From contig JAHZCD010000002.1 of the NCBI GenBank assembly GCA_019423025.1, forward strand, positions 130,615 to 194,614: a stretch of DNA of 64,000 bases, read 5' to 3'. Below, piece after piece: positions 16,846-25,433 of the stretch. Origin of the DNA: Haemophilus sp. (lineage in GTDB: Bacteria > Pseudomonadota > Gammaproteobacteria > Enterobacterales > Pasteurellaceae). Positions within the stretch are counted from its first letter, which is position 1; each line of letters opens with the position of its first letter. The translations under genes were made by a program, and so were the position numbers. Below the pieces are notes generated by a model. That model worked only from the letters and a program-made list of their open reading frames with translations, had not been told where the DNA came from and did not search any database.

Positions 16846-17640
16846 TTATTGTTGGCATTCAGATGGATTGGCACTGCAACTACAAACATCACCGTGCATA
16901 TTATGATGATGATTATGATGGTGCGTATAAAAGCCCACATTTTGTGAGATTTGGTTGCCCCAAAGGCGTATAAATGTTGGATCATTCGATAAACTTTCGG
17001 GTGTGCCGGCACAGCGAATATGTTGATTGATGCACAACACTTCTTTACTGTCCGCCATCACGATATGCAAATCATGGGAAACCATTAAAACCGCACAATT
17101 TAAGGCTTGTTGAGTACGGTGAATCAGCTGATAAAGTTCAGCTTGACCATTAATATCGACCCCTTGAGTTGGTTCATCTAGCACCAGTAAATTGGGTTTG
17201 TTCAAAATCGCACGAGCTAATAACACGCGTTGCATTTCCCCACCTGAGAGTTTTTGCATATTATTTTTTCTCAAATGAGTGATAGAGAGTTGCTCAAGTG
17301 CGGTTGATATTTCTTGCGTTTTAACACCTTTTTTGAGTGCCAGAAAACGCTCAACCGTCATTGGTAAGCTGTGATCGAGGTGAATTTTTTGTGGGACATA
17401 GCCAATTCTGACATTGGTGCTATAAATTACTTCACCGGATGTCGGCGGTTGTAATTTTAATAAGGTTTTCAAGAGGGTCGATTTCCCCCCACCATTTGGG
17501 CCTACAATGGTGATAATTGAATTAGGATAAATGCTGAAATTAATATCCCGTAATGCTGTCTTTTGTTCAAAGACCACATTGATATTTTTCAGCGTAATTA
17601 ATGGTGTTGGTTGGGCTGGTTGAATGGCGTGAATCTGCAT
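16846..17640 (-). CDS. znuC: zinc ABC transporter ATP-binding protein ZnuC
   Basis: ATPase of the ZnuABC zinc importer. It has 264 residues, with Walker A GPNGGGKST, signature LSGGEMQR and Walker B LLVLDEPTQG. The C-terminal tail is very rich in histidine (HHHNHHHNMHG) and ends in Cys residues, as often seen in zinc-handling ABC proteins. A minus-strand promoter TTGAGA-17-TATTTT lies at 17667-17695 and an AAGGGGGG ribosome-binding site precedes the ATG. No convincing Zur box was found by eye. Confidence 0.96.
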   Translation of the reverse strand: MQIHAIQPAQPTPLITLKNINVVFEQKTALRDINFSIYPNSIITIVGPNGGGKSTLLKTLLKLQPPTSGEVIYSTNVRIGYVPQKIHLDHSLPMTVERFLALKKGVKTQEISTALEQLSITHLRKNNMQKLSGGEMQRVLLARAILNKPNLLVLDEPTQGVDINGQAELYQLIHRTQQALNCAVLMVSHDLHIVMADSKEVLCINQHIRCAGTPESLSNDPTFIRLWGNQISQNVGFYTHHHNHHHNMHGDVCSCSANPSECQQ

Positions 17641-17666
17641 AATCCCCCCTTTAAAAATGGCTCACT

Positions 17667-17695
17667 AAAATAGCTCATTTCCTTGTTTTTCTCAA
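17667..17695 (-). promoter_or_regulatory. predicted promoter of znuCB
   Basis: Read on the minus strand, TTGAGA (17690-17695), a 17-nt spacer and TATTTT (17667-17672) form a reasonable sigma-70 promoter about 30 nt before the znuC start. Confidence 0.5.
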
Positions 17696-17706
17696 GAAAT
17701 TCTGAC

Positions 17707-17727
17707 TATGCCTAATATTTAGGCATA
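17707..17727. promoter_or_regulatory. perfect palindrome between znuC and mepM
   Basis: TATGCCTAA-TAT-TTAGGCATA is a 9-bp perfect inverted repeat with a 3-nt centre. It is not followed by a U-run. It lies just upstream of the znuC -35 and in the mepM leader, a typical operator position. The cognate regulator is unknown. Confidence 0.4.
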
Positions 17728-17818
17728 AGATTTGACATTTTTAGGGTAAAATGAATTTTTTTTAGAGTTTGTAGTCTGAAGAGCGAAAAGCTTTTTATTC
17801 ATTTTAAAGGTATCTATT

Positions 17819-19294
17819 TTGCAACACGTTAAATTAGCTAGAGATCGACGGAAACGAAAATCCCGTATAAAAGCGGCGATTTTTTTTGCCGCACTTTTGC
17901 TTATTTTAACGGGTATTTTCCTCGCTTTTAAAGATACCGCTGATTATGATCCTTCTTTGCAAAGTAATCTTGAGCCAGAGATGGTGGATAACGTTCAATA
18001 TCAATCTCTTACACCTGAAAAAACAGAATCAGATAAGCAACAAACTCAAGCAGGCGAACATCCTGAAACTAAGCAGAATGCGAATACGGAAGATGCGACT
18101 TCTTACGATGATGATCTTCAAGCCAAAGATGATGAAGTAGATGAAATTAAACCACAGTTTGATGAGCTAACTGATTTGCCAAAAGATGCGCAAGATGCGC
18201 TTAGCGGTATTTTAGATGTAGCCGATCAGGCATTGCGTATTACCGATCAATTTAGTCATACGGTGGTGCGTGGCGATTCATTAAAAGATGTGTTAGAGCT
18301 TTCAGGTTTAGAAGATGATACGGCGAAGAATTTAATCGCTGAGTATCCTGAATTAAAAACTTTGCGCGCAGGTCAACAGTTCTATTGGATTTTAGATAAA
18401 GAAGATCAACTGGAATATTTAAACTGGTTGGTGTCTGAAAAAGAAGAACGCATTTATGAGCGCACGGAAGACGGTAAATTTAAACGCCAAATCTTAGAGA
18501 AGAAAAGTATCTGGAAGAAAGAGGTGTTAAAAGGTACGATTAACGGATCTTTTGCATCAAGTTTGCGTGATTTAGGCTTGGATGGTCGTCAAATTAGCCA
18601 ATTAAGTTCTGCGTTACAATGGCAGGTAAGCCTTCAAAAACTCAGCAAAGGCACCAAATTTGCGATTTTGGTATCACGTGAATATTTAGGCGATAAATTA
18701 ACCGGTCAAGGTAACGTTGAAGCCATTCATATCATGGCAGAGGGTAAGAGCTATTATGGCATTCAAGCCGCCAATGGTCGTTACTACGATAAGCAAGGGG
18801 AAACTCTTGGCAAAGGTTTCGCGCGTTATCCATTGCAACGTCAAGCGCGTATTTCATCACCATTTAACCCAAATCGCCGACATCCGGTAACAGGACGTGT
18901 TCGACCGCATAAAGGGGTGGACTTTGCTGTTTCACCAGGCACGCCAGTTATTGCGCCAGCAGAAGGTGTGGTAGAAAAAGTGGCTTATCAAGCAGGTGGT
19001 GCAGGACGTTATGTGGTGATACGCCATGGTCGTGAATATCAAACGGTGTATATGCATTTAAGTCGTGCTTTGGTGAGTGCAGGTCAAACTGTGAAGAAAG
19101 GGGAGCGTATTGCATTAACCGGTAATACAGGGATTTCAACCGGTCCACACTTACACTATGAGTTTCATATTAATGAACGTGCGGTGAACCCGCTTACGGT
19201 GAAATTGCCAGGTACCAGCAGTGGAATGGCAACAGCAGAACGTAAGCAATTCTTAGTTCGAGCGAAAGAAGTTGAAAGAACATTAAAATTATAG
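17819..19294 (+). CDS. mepM: murein DD-endopeptidase MepM-type (M23 metallopeptidase)
   Basis: Zinc endopeptidase that cuts peptidoglycan cross-links to allow wall growth. It has about 491 residues. The basic cytoplasmic N terminus is followed by one membrane span (about 20-38), an acidic Gln/Asp-rich linker (about 45-125), an OapA/LysM-like region (about 140-190) and a C-terminal M23 domain. The domain carries HKGVDFAVS (first zinc ligands) and HLHYEFH (last ligands). The start is TTG with AAAGG 8 nt upstream. No ATG is suitably placed before the membrane span, so the exact start is uncertain. A USS-pair terminator follows. Confidence 0.93.
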   Translation: MQHVKLARDRRKRKSRIKAAIFFAALLLILTGIFLAFKDTADYDPSLQSNLEPEMVDNVQYQSLTPEKTESDKQQTQAGEHPETKQNANTEDATSYDDDLQAKDDEVDEIKPQFDELTDLPKDAQDALSGILDVADQALRITDQFSHTVVRGDSLKDVLELSGLEDDTAKNLIAEYPELKTLRAGQQFYWILDKEDQLEYLNWLVSEKEERIYERTEDGKFKRQILEKKSIWKKEVLKGTINGSFASSLRDLGLDGRQISQLSSALQWQVSLQKLSKGTKFAILVSREYLGDKLTGQGNVEAIHIMAEGKSYYGIQAANGRYYDKQGETLGKGFARYPLQRQARISSPFNPNRRHPVTGRVRPHKGVDFAVSPGTPVIAPAEGVVEKVAYQAGGAGRYVVIRHGREYQTVYMHLSRALVSAGQTVKKGERIALTGNTGISTGPHLHYEFHINERAVNPLTVKLPGTSSGMATAERKQFLVRAKEVERTLKL

Positions 19295-19298
19295 CGAA

Positions 19299-19329
19299 TA
19301 AAGTGCGGTCAAATTTGACCGCATTTTTT
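19299..19329 (+). terminator. terminator of mepM with uptake-sequence arms
   Basis: GCGGTCAAATTTGACCGC is a perfect inverted repeat followed by ATTTTTT. The left arm extends to a full uptake core (AAGTGCGGT) and the right arm to ACCGCA. Confidence 0.85.
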
Positions 19330-19407
19330 ATACGCCTAAAAATTAGCCGAAAACTGACCGCACTTCATCTTTTCTCTTTTCCTTCAATATGCTATTCTTT
19401 TTGCATT

Positions 19408-19422
19408 TTAGAATTATTCTCA
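19408..19422 (+). promoter_or_regulatory. candidate Fur box before the siderophore importer
   Basis: TTAGAATTATTCTCA, read on the opposite strand as TGAGAATAATTCTAA, matches the 7-1-7 Fur core TGATAATNATTATCA at 12 of 15 positions. A -10-like TATTCT lies just upstream (19393-19398). The site ends 6 nt before the ATG at 19428. Confidence 0.5.
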
Positions 19423-19427
19423 TTTTT

Positions 19428-20381
19428 ATGATTAAGCGACGTTATCTGATTTTTCTTTTGATCGTGCTTTCCTTTGTTTCACTTTTTCTCGGGGTAAGTA
19501 CTGTTAATCTGCAAGGGTTACTGAATTTTGAAGGTAATCAATGGCAGATATTTTTCATCAGTCGAGTGCCTCGTTTAATCAGTATCTTGATTGCGGGTGC
19601 ATCCTTAAGTATTTGTGGCTTAGTGATGCAGCAACTCAGTCGAAACCGATTTGTTTCTCCCACCACTGCGGGCACCATGGATAGTGCAAGATTAGGGATT
19701 TTAATGGCGATGCTGTTTTTCCCAACGGCTTCAATGTTGTTAAAAACGACCATTGCGGTGATTGTGTCTTTCCTTGGCACATTGTTATTTATGACGATTC
19801 TGTCCCGTTTGAAATTCAAGGACACCATATTTGTACCTTTAGTGGGGATTATGTTCGGTAATATCATCAGTTCGATTACCGCCTTTATTGCTTACAAAGA
19901 AGATTTATTGCAAAACTTATCTGGATGGCTACAAGGGGATTTCTCGCTTGTGATGTCAGGCCGTTATGAATTGTTGTATTTCAGTATTCCTACACTCATC
20001 GTGGCTTATTTATTTGCGCATCGTTTTTCTATTGTCGGGATGGGAAAAGATTTTGCCGTCAATTTAGGTCTAAATTACAACCAAGTACTTTATCTCGGTC
20101 TGCTCATTGTGGCAGTGGTGTCTTCGATTATTATTGTGTCTGTTGGCGTGATTCCTTTCTTAGGGTTAATTATTCCGAATATCGTCACACTTTATTTGGG
20201 TGATAACTTGAAGAAAGTGTTATCTCATACCGCTTTGTTAGGTACGGTATTTGTTTTATTCTGCGATATTTTAGGTCGAAGTGTGATTTATCCTTATGAG
20301 ATTTCCATTAATGCCGTGGTTGGCGTATTTGGTAGTGGTATCTTCTTATTTTTATTATTAAAGCGGTATAGAAATGGCTAA
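19428..20381 (+). CDS. iron-siderophore ABC transporter permease (FecCD family, first subunit)
   Basis: Inner membrane permease of a ferric siderophore importer. It has 317 residues from the ATG at 19428 and about nine hydrophobic spans. FecCD motifs are GASLSICGLVMQQLSRN (about 52-68), SPTTAGTMDSARLG and PFLGLIIPNIV near the C terminus. The sequence is closest in style to CeuB/YclN/FatD subunits. An in-frame ATG 13 codons upstream (19389) is rejected because a Fur-like box occupies that stretch. It overlaps the next gene by 8 nt. The four genes 19428-23008 form one operon. Confidence 0.9.
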   Translation: MIKRRYLIFLLIVLSFVSLFLGVSTVNLQGLLNFEGNQWQIFFISRVPRLISILIAGASLSICGLVMQQLSRNRFVSPTTAGTMDSARLGILMAMLFFPTASMLLKTTIAVIVSFLGTLLFMTILSRLKFKDTIFVPLVGIMFGNIISSITAFIAYKEDLLQNLSGWLQGDFSLVMSGRYELLYFSIPTLIVAYLFAHRFSIVGMGKDFAVNLGLNYNQVLYLGLLIVAVVSSIIIVSVGVIPFLGLIIPNIVTLYLGDNLKKVLSHTALLGTVFVLFCDILGRSVIYPYEISINAVVGVFGSGIFLFLLLKRYRNG

Positions 20382-21333
20382 GAAATCTTCTTCTCAACTG
20401 ATTGTATTGTCGTTGTTAGCCATTGTTTCTCTTGCACTCTATTTAGGCTACAACTTACCAAACCGTTGGCAATATGCCTTGGAAAATCGTGCCTTATCCT
20501 TAATTGCAATTGTGATTACAGGCGCGGCAATTGCACTTGCTACAATGATTTTTCAAACCGTCGTGAATAACCGAATTCTGACGCCGAGTATTTTAGGGTT
20601 AGATTCGCTGTATTTACTGATTCAAACGACGATTATCTTCCTTTTCGGTTCAAGCACATTGCTTTCCATGAATTCCATTGCATTGTTTGTGTTGTGTACG
20701 GGATTAATGATGGCGTTTTCATTAGTGCTTTATCACTTCCTATTTAAGAAAGAAAACCAAAATATTTTCTTCTTGTTGCTTGTTGGGATTATTTTCGGCA
20801 CCTTCTTTGGTAGCTTGACGACGTTTATGGAAGTGTTGATTGATCCAAATGAATTCCAGATCGCACAAGATATTGGATTCGCAAGTTTCAACCGAATCAA
20901 TACACAAATCTTGTGGGTGGCATTAGCCATTTTAGTGGCGACGATTGTTTTCAGCTTGAAATATTGGCATTGCTTTGATGTGTTGGCATTAGGACGAGAA
21001 AATGCCATTAACTTAGGAATCGATTATCAAAAGACTTTAAAAGTCCTCTTAATTCTGGTGGCAATTTTAACGTCAGTGTCGACCGCACTTGTTGGCCCAC
21101 TTACTTTCCTTGGGTTATTGGTAATGAACGTGACCTTTGAATTTATTCGTGATTATCGCCATAAAGTCTTAATTCCTGCTGCGATGTTAATTTCCATCAT
21201 AACCTTGGTTTTAGGACAATTATTAGTGACCCATATTTTTACGTTCCGCACGACATTAAGCATCATCGTTAATTTTGTCGGTGGCGTGTACTTTATTTAT
21301 TTGTTATTAAGAGCAAACAAAAAATGGCAATAG
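20374..21333 (+). CDS. iron-siderophore ABC transporter permease (FecCD family, second subunit)
   Basis: Partner permease that forms a heterodimer with the upstream subunit. It has 319 residues with about nine membrane spans. The TMIFQTVVNNRILTPSILGLDSLYLL segment is the FecCD equivalent of the first permease's QQLSRN region, and PLTFLGLLVMNVTFE matches the C-terminal coupling loop. It resembles CeuC/YclO/FatC. It overlaps the previous gene by 8 nt and the ATPase gene by 10 nt, a tightly coupled operon. Confidence 0.9.
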   Translation: MAKKSSSQLIVLSLLAIVSLALYLGYNLPNRWQYALENRALSLIAIVITGAAIALATMIFQTVVNNRILTPSILGLDSLYLLIQTTIIFLFGSSTLLSMNSIALFVLCTGLMMAFSLVLYHFLFKKENQNIFFLLLVGIIFGTFFGSLTTFMEVLIDPNEFQIAQDIGFASFNRINTQILWVALAILVATIVFSLKYWHCFDVLALGRENAINLGIDYQKTLKVLLILVAILTSVSTALVGPLTFLGLLVMNVTFEFIRDYRHKVLIPAAMLISIITLVLGQLLVTHIFTFRTTLSIIVNFVGGVYFIYLLLRANKKWQ

Positions 21334-22085
21334 AAATTCGCAATATTACTAAAAGTTACGGAAGCAAAAAGGTGGTGGATAATGTGTCCATCACCATTCC
21401 TACGGGGAAAATTACGTCTTTTATCGGGCCGAATGGCGCGGGGAAGAGTACGGTGCTGTCTATTATGAGCCGTTTGTTGAATGCTGATAGTGGCGAGATC
21501 TATCTCAACGGTGAATTGCTCAATCGTAAGAAAAGTAGCGATATTGCAAAACAACTTGCGATTTTAAAGCAAACGAACAACATTAATTTGCGTCTAACCA
21601 TTGAGGATTTAGTCGCTTTTGGGCGTTTTCCTTATAGCAAAGGAAACTTAACCCAAACTGACCGCACTTTTATTGATAATGCCATTGCCTATATGAATTT
21701 AGATGATATTCGTCATCAATATATCGACAACTTAAGTGGTGGTCAGCGACAACGCGCTTATATTGCGATGACGCTTGCACAAGATACGGATTATATTTTA
21801 TTGGATGAACCATTAAATAATCTGGATATGAAACATTCAGTGCAGATCATGCAAGTTTTACGCAAATTAGCGACAGAACTCAACAAAACCGTGGTGATTG
21901 TGATTCACGATATTAATTTTGCCTCTTGTTACTCAGACTACATTGTTGCCATGAAAAATGGAAAATTAGTGCACCAAGGGGAAGTTAACCACATTATGCA
22001 ATCGCCCGTGCTACAAGATATTTATGATATGTCGATACCTATTCAGGATATCGACGACCATAAAATTGCCGTTTATTTTAGATAA
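21324..22085 (+). CDS. iron-siderophore ABC transporter ATP-binding protein
   Basis: Cytoplasmic ATPase that powers the FecCD permease pair. It has 253 residues. Walker A is GPNGAGKST (about 34-42), the signature is LSGGQRQR and Walker B is YILLDEPLNNLD, followed by the H-loop VIVIHD. It resembles CeuD/YclP. A DNA uptake sequence lies inside the gene, which suggests that the cluster has been resident long enough to gain USS or was exchanged within the family. Confidence 0.93.
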   Translation: MAIEIRNITKSYGSKKVVDNVSITIPTGKITSFIGPNGAGKSTVLSIMSRLLNADSGEIYLNGELLNRKKSSDIAKQLAILKQTNNINLRLTIEDLVAFGRFPYSKGNLTQTDRTFIDNAIAYMNLDDIRHQYIDNLSGGQRQRAYIAMTLAQDTDYILLDEPLNNLDMKHSVQIMQVLRKLATELNKTVVIVIHDINFASCYSDYIVAMKNGKLVHQGEVNHIMQSPVLQDIYDMSIPIQDIDDHKIAVYFR

Positions 22086-22099
22086 ATAAGGAAATCTTC

Positions 22100-23008
22100 A
22101 TGAAAAAAACATTATCAACATTAGCACTTTCACTTTTTGCTTTGGTCGGTGTTGCTCAAGCAGCAGATATTACCATTGAAAATGCCGCTGGAAAGCAGGT
22201 TGTGCCACAAAATCCACAGCGTGTCATTGTGCTTGATTTCGGTGCGGCAGACACACTTCGTGCATTAGGTGTGCAAGATAAAATCGTGGGCTTCCCACAA
22301 AGTGGAAAAATTCCAAACTATCTTTCAGAATTTGCAGACAAAAAATATAAGAATGTCGGTGATTTGAAAGAACAATCATTGGAGCAAATTAACGAACTCA
22401 ATCCGGATTTGATCATCGCGTCTAAACGTCAAGAAAAAATGATCGACAAATTTAAAGAAATTGCGCCAGTATTTAATGTTGAAAATGACTACAACAATTA
22501 CTACCCGAGTTTTCAACAAAATGTGACCGCACTTGGTCAGATCTTTGGTAAAGAAAATGTTGCGAAAGAAAAACTTTCAGCATTAGAAAGTAAGATTGAC
22601 CAAGTCGCCAAAGATGCAAAAGGCAAAACCGCCTTATTGGTACTTGTCAATGAAAGTAAAATCAGTGCCTTTGGTGATGGTTCTCGTTATGGTATGGTGT
22701 ATCAAAAATTTGGTTTTAAACCGATTGATGAAAGCATCAAATCGTCTACACATGGACAAAGCGTTGGTTTTGAATATATCTTAGAAAAAAATCCAGACTT
22801 TTTACTTGTCGTGGATCGTACCGCGGCGATTACAGAAAAAGCCAACAATGCACAAAAAGTGTTGGATAACGATATCATCAAACAAACCAAAGCGTATAAA
22901 GATGGACACATTGTGTATCTTGATGCGGCCAATTGGTATCTTGCGTTTGGTGGTTTAGAAAGCATGGAAATCATCGCACAAGAACTTGATCGTGCAGTGA
23001 AAAAATAA
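22100..23008 (+). CDS. periplasmic siderophore-binding protein (CeuE/YclQ/FatB type)
   Basis: Substrate-binding protein that delivers a ferric siderophore to the permease. It has 302 residues with a Sec signal peptide cut near AQAAD (about 21). The two lobes are joined by a long helix. Arg110, Arg196, Arg240, His218 and Tyr280 fall at the spacing I recall for Campylobacter CeuE Arg118, Arg205, Arg249, His227 and Tyr288, which bind bis-catecholate iron. This points to a tetradentate catecholate ligand (inference). It lacks a lipobox, so it should be soluble. The start has AAGGAAAT upstream and a terminator follows the stop. Confidence 0.9.
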   Translation: MKKTLSTLALSLFALVGVAQAADITIENAAGKQVVPQNPQRVIVLDFGAADTLRALGVQDKIVGFPQSGKIPNYLSEFADKKYKNVGDLKEQSLEQINELNPDLIIASKRQEKMIDKFKEIAPVFNVENDYNNYYPSFQQNVTALGQIFGKENVAKEKLSALESKIDQVAKDAKGKTALLVLVNESKISAFGDGSRYGMVYQKFGFKPIDESIKSSTHGQSVGFEYILEKNPDFLLVVDRTAAITEKANNAQKVLDNDIIKQTKAYKDGHIVYLDAANWYLAFGGLESMEIIAQELDRAVKK

Positions 23009-23023
23009 TACAAAAAACCATCT

Positions 23024-23052
23024 AAAAGGGCAGTCAAGGATTGCCCTTTTTA
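23024..23052 (+). terminator. terminator of the siderophore importer operon
   Basis: AAAAGGGCA (23024-23032) and TGCCCTTTT (23042-23050) form a 9-bp stem with a 9-nt loop and a T-run. Confidence 0.88.
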
Positions 23053-23128
23053 TATGTAAATTAATCTTTACACATATCAATAAACTTCCTATCATATCGG
23101 CATCATTCAATAAAATTGAGCTTATTTT

Positions 23129-24079
23129 ATGCTGACATTTAATCCACAAGATCCTTTCTCTTGCTTTGTCACTCAAAGCATTTCCATGAAAAGTGCGGTC
23201 GAAAATGCACAACGTTTTGCGATGTTTGATGTGCCGCTTTTAATTCAGGGTGAAACGGGCACGGGTAAAGACTTATTAGCCAAAGCTTGCCATTTTGCGA
23301 GCTTGCGTCGTGAGAAAAAATTCATTGCAGTAAACTGTGCAGGCCTGCCGGATGAAGATGCGGAAAGTGAAATGTTTGGGCGTAAAGTGGGTGACAGTGA
23401 AACCATCGGTTTTTTTGAATATGCTAACGAAGGCACGGTGTTGTTAGATGGTGTTGCCGAGCTTTCATTAAGTTTACAGGCAAAATTATTGCGTTTTTTA
23501 ACTGATGGTTCTTTCCGTCGAGTGGGGGAAGAAAAAGAACATCATGCAAATGTTCGGGTGATTTGTACGTCACAAGAACCGCTGGAAAAACTGCTAGAGC
23601 AAGGGAAATTACGCAGTGATTTATTCCATCGCTTAAATGTCTTAGCACTAAATGTACCACCCTTGCGTGAGCGAGTTGAAGATATTCAGCCTTTAACGGA
23701 CGGTTTTTTACAAGAAATTAGCACGCAGCTTAAGATTCCAATGCCGCAATATGATGCTGATTTTTTGAATTATTTGAAAGGGCAGCCTTGGCAAGGTAAT
23801 GTGCGAGAGCTTTATAATGTCTTGTATCGTGCCTGTTCCTTAGCGAAAAATAACCAGCTTGATATTGAAAGTTTAAATTTAAAACCCGTACAAAGTGCGG
23901 TCATTTCTGCAGATGATTTTGGAGAGCAAACCCTGGATGAGATCATGGGACAATATGAGGCGAGTGTATTGCGTGCTTTTTATGCTCAGTATCCAAGTAC
24001 TCGAAAATTGGCACAACGATTAGGCGTATCACACACGGCGATCGCCAATAAATTAAAACAATACGGTATTAGTAAATAA
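23129..24079 (+). CDS. tyrR: TyrR-type transcriptional regulator, short form
   Basis: Regulator of aromatic amino acid genes. It has 316 residues, far shorter than E. coli TyrR (about 513), because the N-terminal ACT and PAS domains are absent. What remains is the AAA+ core with Walker A GETGTGKD (41-48), Walker B-like GTVLLDGVAEL and ERVEDIQPL, and a C-terminal Fis-type helix-turn-helix (STRKLAQRLGVSHTAIANKL). The sigma-54 contact motif GAFTGA is missing, as in TyrR generally. From memory the H. influenzae protein is similarly short, so this is not a truncation artefact. The gene overlaps convergent hflX by 11 nt. Confidence 0.88.
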   Translation: MLTFNPQDPFSCFVTQSISMKSAVENAQRFAMFDVPLLIQGETGTGKDLLAKACHFASLRREKKFIAVNCAGLPDEDAESEMFGRKVGDSETIGFFEYANEGTVLLDGVAELSLSLQAKLLRFLTDGSFRRVGEEKEHHANVRVICTSQEPLEKLLEQGKLRSDLFHRLNVLALNVPPLRERVEDIQPLTDGFLQEISTQLKIPMPQYDADFLNYLKGQPWQGNVRELYNVLYRACSLAKNNQLDIESLNLKPVQSAVISADDFGEQTLDEIMGQYEASVLRAFYAQYPSTRKLAQRLGVSHTAIANKLKQYGISK

Positions 24080-25424
24080 TTTCTGACAGTTTAGGGAATT
24101 GTTTACAAAGTTTGAGCCATTCAACTTTATCAATTTGTACATTGAGGATAAATTCGCCTTCATCTGAAATTTGTTCGTGACGAATGCTATCTAATTGATA
24201 GAGCGCATGGCGAATTTTGCCCTCTTGTGGGAGCAGAGTGAGGGTGAAAGAAAGTATCTCATTTTTCAACCGCACTTTAATGGCTTCAAGTAGCAGATCT
24301 AATCCTTCACCTGAATGCGCAGAAAGATAAACGGCAACAGGCTTATTCTCGTCATCATATTCAATATGGGGCGTCACATTTTCCAATAAATCAATTTTGT
24401 TATACACCAACAATGCAGGCACTTTATCTGCTTTAATTTCTTCCAATACTAAATTCACGGCTTCAATATTTTCGATCTTTCGTGCGTCTGCTGCATCAAT
24501 GACATGCAATAACAAACTGGCTTCTACCGTTTCTTGTAAGGTAGATTTAAAAGCGGACACTAAATCATGGGGGAGTTGGCGAACAAAACCAACGGTATCG
24601 GCGAGAATCGCCGTACCAACATCTTGAATTTGTAAACGTCTTAATGTGGGATCAAGGGTGGCGAAAAGCTGATCCGCCGCATAGACATTGGCTTGTGTGA
24701 TGAAATTGAATAGTGTCGATTTTCCCGCATTGGTATAACCCACTAAGGAAATGGTCGGAATATCCGCTTTTTGTCGGGTTTGGCGATTTTGGTTGCGTTG
24801 TTTTTCGACTTTCGCTAAACGATTTTGCAACTGCGCAATACGCACCTTGATTAAACGGCGATCCGTTTCTAATTGCGTTTCCCCTGGACCACGTAATCCA
24901 ACCGCACCTTTTTGCTGATCTAAACCTGTTTTTCGGCGGACTAATCGAGTGGATAAATGCTTAAGCTGAGCTAATTCAACTTGTAATTTTCCTTCGTGCG
25001 AGCGGGCTCGTTGAGCAAAGATATCTAAAATCACCCCAGTGCGATCCACTACGCGGCATTGGAAGATGCTTTCTAAATTACGGGTTTGTGCAGGGGTTAA
25101 TTGATGATTCACCAAAACAACATCGGCATCTAAGGCTTTTACTGCATCCGCAATTTCTTGTGCTTTCCCCTCACCGATAAAATATTTTGCTTGTGGTGTC
25201 GCTCGGCTTGTGGTGATGATTTGTAAAATCTCAACATTAGCAGATTCCGCTAAAAGTTGGAATTCTTGCAGATCTTCAATGTTTTTATTTTGAGAAAAGA
25301 AAACATGCACGACAACCGCTTTATCTTTTGCCGATGGGCTATTGTCGCCTGTTTTAGATGACGAAAGTGCGGTTGAAACTTCAGGTGAATTTTCAACCGC
25401 ACTTAAATTGATGAAATCATTCAT
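24069..25424 (-). CDS. hflX: ribosome-associated GTPase HflX
   Basis: GTPase that binds the 50S subunit and helps rescue or split stalled ribosomes. It has 451 residues. The N-terminal HflX domain includes the GPGETQLE glycine-rich linker and the following coiled coil. The G domain carries GYTNAGKST (G1), DTVGFV (G3) and NKID (G4). The first 45 residues are low-complexity and encode two uptake sequences; the ATG there has a weak ribosome-binding site. It follows hfq by 9 nt, the conserved hfq-hflX order. Confidence 0.96.
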   Translation of the reverse strand: MNDFINLSAVENSPEVSTALSSSKTGDNSPSAKDKAVVVHVFFSQNKNIEDLQEFQLLAESANVEILQIITTSRATPQAKYFIGEGKAQEIADAVKALDADVVLVNHQLTPAQTRNLESIFQCRVVDRTGVILDIFAQRARSHEGKLQVELAQLKHLSTRLVRRKTGLDQQKGAVGLRGPGETQLETDRRLIKVRIAQLQNRLAKVEKQRNQNRQTRQKADIPTISLVGYTNAGKSTLFNFITQANVYAADQLFATLDPTLRRLQIQDVGTAILADTVGFVRQLPHDLVSAFKSTLQETVEASLLLHVIDAADARKIENIEAVNLVLEEIKADKVPALLVYNKIDLLENVTPHIEYDDENKPVAVYLSAHSGEGLDLLLEAIKVRLKNEILSFTLTLLPQEGKIRHALYQLDSIRHEQISDEGEFILNVQIDKVEWLKLCKQFPKLSEIIY

Positions 25425-25433
25425 TGAACAGAA

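Noticed and set aside
19428..23008. Siderophore operon as a recent mobile-element insertion
   Set aside because: No transposase, integrase, terminal repeats or tRNA junction is visible, and uptake sequences lie within the genes. Gain by natural transformation or loss in relatives is just as likely.
24069..24079. Convergent overlap of tyrR and hflX as a sign of gene truncation
   Set aside because: Both proteins end normally for their families. The 11-nt overlap is a simple tail-to-tail arrangement.
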